Source: Alphaproteobacteria bacterium | GTDB taxonomy: Bacteria; Pseudomonadota; Alphaproteobacteria; Micavibrionales; Micavibrionaceae | Direction of reading: 5' to 3' | DNA length: 6,451 nucleotides | NCBI GenBank assembly: GCA_023141075.1 | Contig: JAGLKL010000080.1 | Location: forward strand, 1 to 6,451 | Shown: positions 5,520 through 6,451 of the stretch, in pieces | How the letters are laid out: each line of letters begins with the position of its first letter | How positions within the stretch are numbered: position 1 is the first letter of the stretch | The notes under the pieces: model-generated | Seen by the model: the letters and a program-made list of their open reading frames with translations, nothing else | The model's database searches: none | What the model was told of the DNA's origin: nothing | Position numbers and translations under genes: made by a program

Positions 5520-6451
5520 ATGGAAATGATTGCTGTCTTTGCACCTTTAGCTGCGTTTTTTGCTGCCGGATTGTTCGGCAAACAGCTCGGGAACAAGGGT
5601 GCGCAATTTATCACCTGCGCTGCTGTTATCCTTGCGGCATTTGCTTCTGTCTCTTTGTTTTTTCATATTAATATTAACGATATGATGGAGGATAAATCCT
5701 ATACGTCCGTGCTTGGACAATGGATTACTTCGGGAGATTTTTCCGCTGTCTGGGCTTTGCGGATTGATTCTTTGAGTGTCGTCATGATGTGTGTGGTTAA
5801 TATAATCTCAGCCTGCGTACATGTTTATTCCGTCGGTTATATGAAAGACGACCCTTCTAAAGCACGTTTTATGGCGTATTTAAGCTTTTTTACTTTTACC
5901 ATGCTGATGCTGGTTAGCGCCGATAACGCCCTACAGCTATTCTTTGGCTGGGAAGGTATAGGGCTGGCCTCATATCTGTTAATAGGATTTTGGAATCAGA
6001 AGCACTCTGCGAATGCTGCTGCATTTAAGATTTTTATCATGAACCGGGTAGGGGATTTCGGGCTTATTCTTGGCATTATTGCTTTATATGCCACGTTCGG
6101 AACATTGGACTTTGCTCAGATTTTTGAGAATGCCGAAAGCCATGCCGCAACGACTTACCAGTTCCTAGGTTATGAAGTGCATGCGCTTACCCTGATTAGC
6201 CTGCTCCTGTTTATGGGCGCGGTTGGAAAGTCGGCGCAGCTCGGTCTGCATACATGGCTGCCTGATACAATAGAAGGGCCGATGCCGGTCTCTGCTTTAA
6301 TCCACTCGGCAACCATGGTTGCAGCCGGAGTATTCCTGATCGTGCGGTTCTCTCCGGTATTTGAATATGCGCCCGTTGCCTTGATTGTTATGACGATCTT
6401 TGGTGCAACAACCGCTCTTGTCGCTGCAAGTATTGCGATGGTACAGTTTGA
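5520..6451 (+). CDS. nuoL: NADH-quinone oxidoreductase subunit L (NuoL, ND5), N-terminal half, runs off right edge
   Basis: The visible 310 residues are the first half of the distal antiporter-like, proton-pumping subunit of complex I (usually about 600-650 residues). Several membrane segments are clear, near 3-20, 28-50, 82-103, 116-135, 137-157, 169-192, 222-240 and 259-277. Hallmarks are RIDSLSVVMM (81-90), AYLSFFTFTMLMLVSADN (119-136), FFGWEGIGLASYLLIGFW (141-158), MNRVGDFGLILG (174-185), GKSAQLGLHTWLPD (236-249) and EGPMPVSALIHSATMVAAGV (252-271). Key charged residues are present: E145 in the GWEGIGL motif, D179, K237 in the broken-helix region, D249 and H262. The window ends where relatives read VQFDIKRVIAYST. 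The Shine-Dalgarno AAAGGA (5501-5506) is 13 nt from the ATG, rather far. M3 (5526) would be still further away, so 5520 is preferred. nuoM and nuoN probably follow. Confidence 0.97.
   Translation, partial: MEMIAVFAPLAAFFAAGLFGKQLGNKGAQFITCAAVILAAFASVSLFFHININDMMEDKSYTSVLGQWITSGDFSAVWALRIDSLSVVMMCVVNIISACVHVYSVGYMKDDPSKARFMAYLSFFTFTMLMLVSADNALQLFFGWEGIGLASYLLIGFWNQKHSANAAAFKIFIMNRVGDFGLILGIIALYATFGTLDFAQIFENAESHAATTYQFLGYEVHALTLISLLLFMGAVGKSAQLGLHTWLPDTIEGPMPVSALIHSATMVAAGVFLIVRFSPVFEYAPVALIVMTIFGATTALVAASIAMVQF

Overview
The window is core metabolic DNA from what looks like an alphaproteobacterium of moderate-to-low GC content. The evidence is the protein family signatures: NuoG, NuoI, NuoJ, NuoK and NuoL read like the alphaproteobacterial/mitochondrial branch of complex I, and NuoH carries ND1-like motifs such as RFRYDQLM. 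I cannot name the genus. A fused PurSL and a nuo cluster that begins at nuoG both differ from the common free-living alphaproteobacterial layout (separate purS/purQ/purL, and one nuoA-to-nuoN operon). That would fit a deep-branching or reduced lineage, but this is inference only.

Layout: (1) Bases 1-688, minus strand: the first 229 residues of a phosphoribosylformylglycinamidine synthase with PurS-like domains fused in front of PurL. It runs off the left edge. (2) Bases 689-816: an AT-rich divergent intergenic region. It has a good sigma70-like promoter for purSL (TTGAAA, 17 nt, TTTAAT), a perfect TCAATA-N3-TATTGA palindrome over its -35 box, and a weaker candidate promoter for the nuo genes. 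(3) Bases 817-6451, plus strand: nuoG, nuoH, nuoI, nuoJ, nuoK and a 3'-truncated nuoL, packed as one transcription unit. Junctions are 0 nt (G/H), a 1-nt overlap (H/I), 76 nt with two inverted repeats (I/J), 1 nt (J/K) and 28 nt (K/L, holding an 8-codon minicistron).

How the genes work together: NuoG and NuoI carry iron-sulfur clusters of the peripheral arm of NADH:quinone oxidoreductase. NuoH, J, K and L build the quinone-site foot and the proton-pumping membrane arm. NuoM and NuoN would be expected beyond the right edge, while NuoA-F, also needed, are not directly upstream and must lie elsewhere. PurSL catalyses the fourth step of purine synthesis and has no direct functional link to complex I.

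I see no mobile element, CRISPR array, RNA gene or clearly novel system. The most interesting points are substitutions at normally conserved membrane positions in NuoH (two Glu-to-Lys, one Asn-to-Met) and NuoJ (Tyr-to-His), a shortened spacing in the N-terminal [2Fe-2S] motif of NuoG, the fused PurSL, and the minicistron before nuoL.
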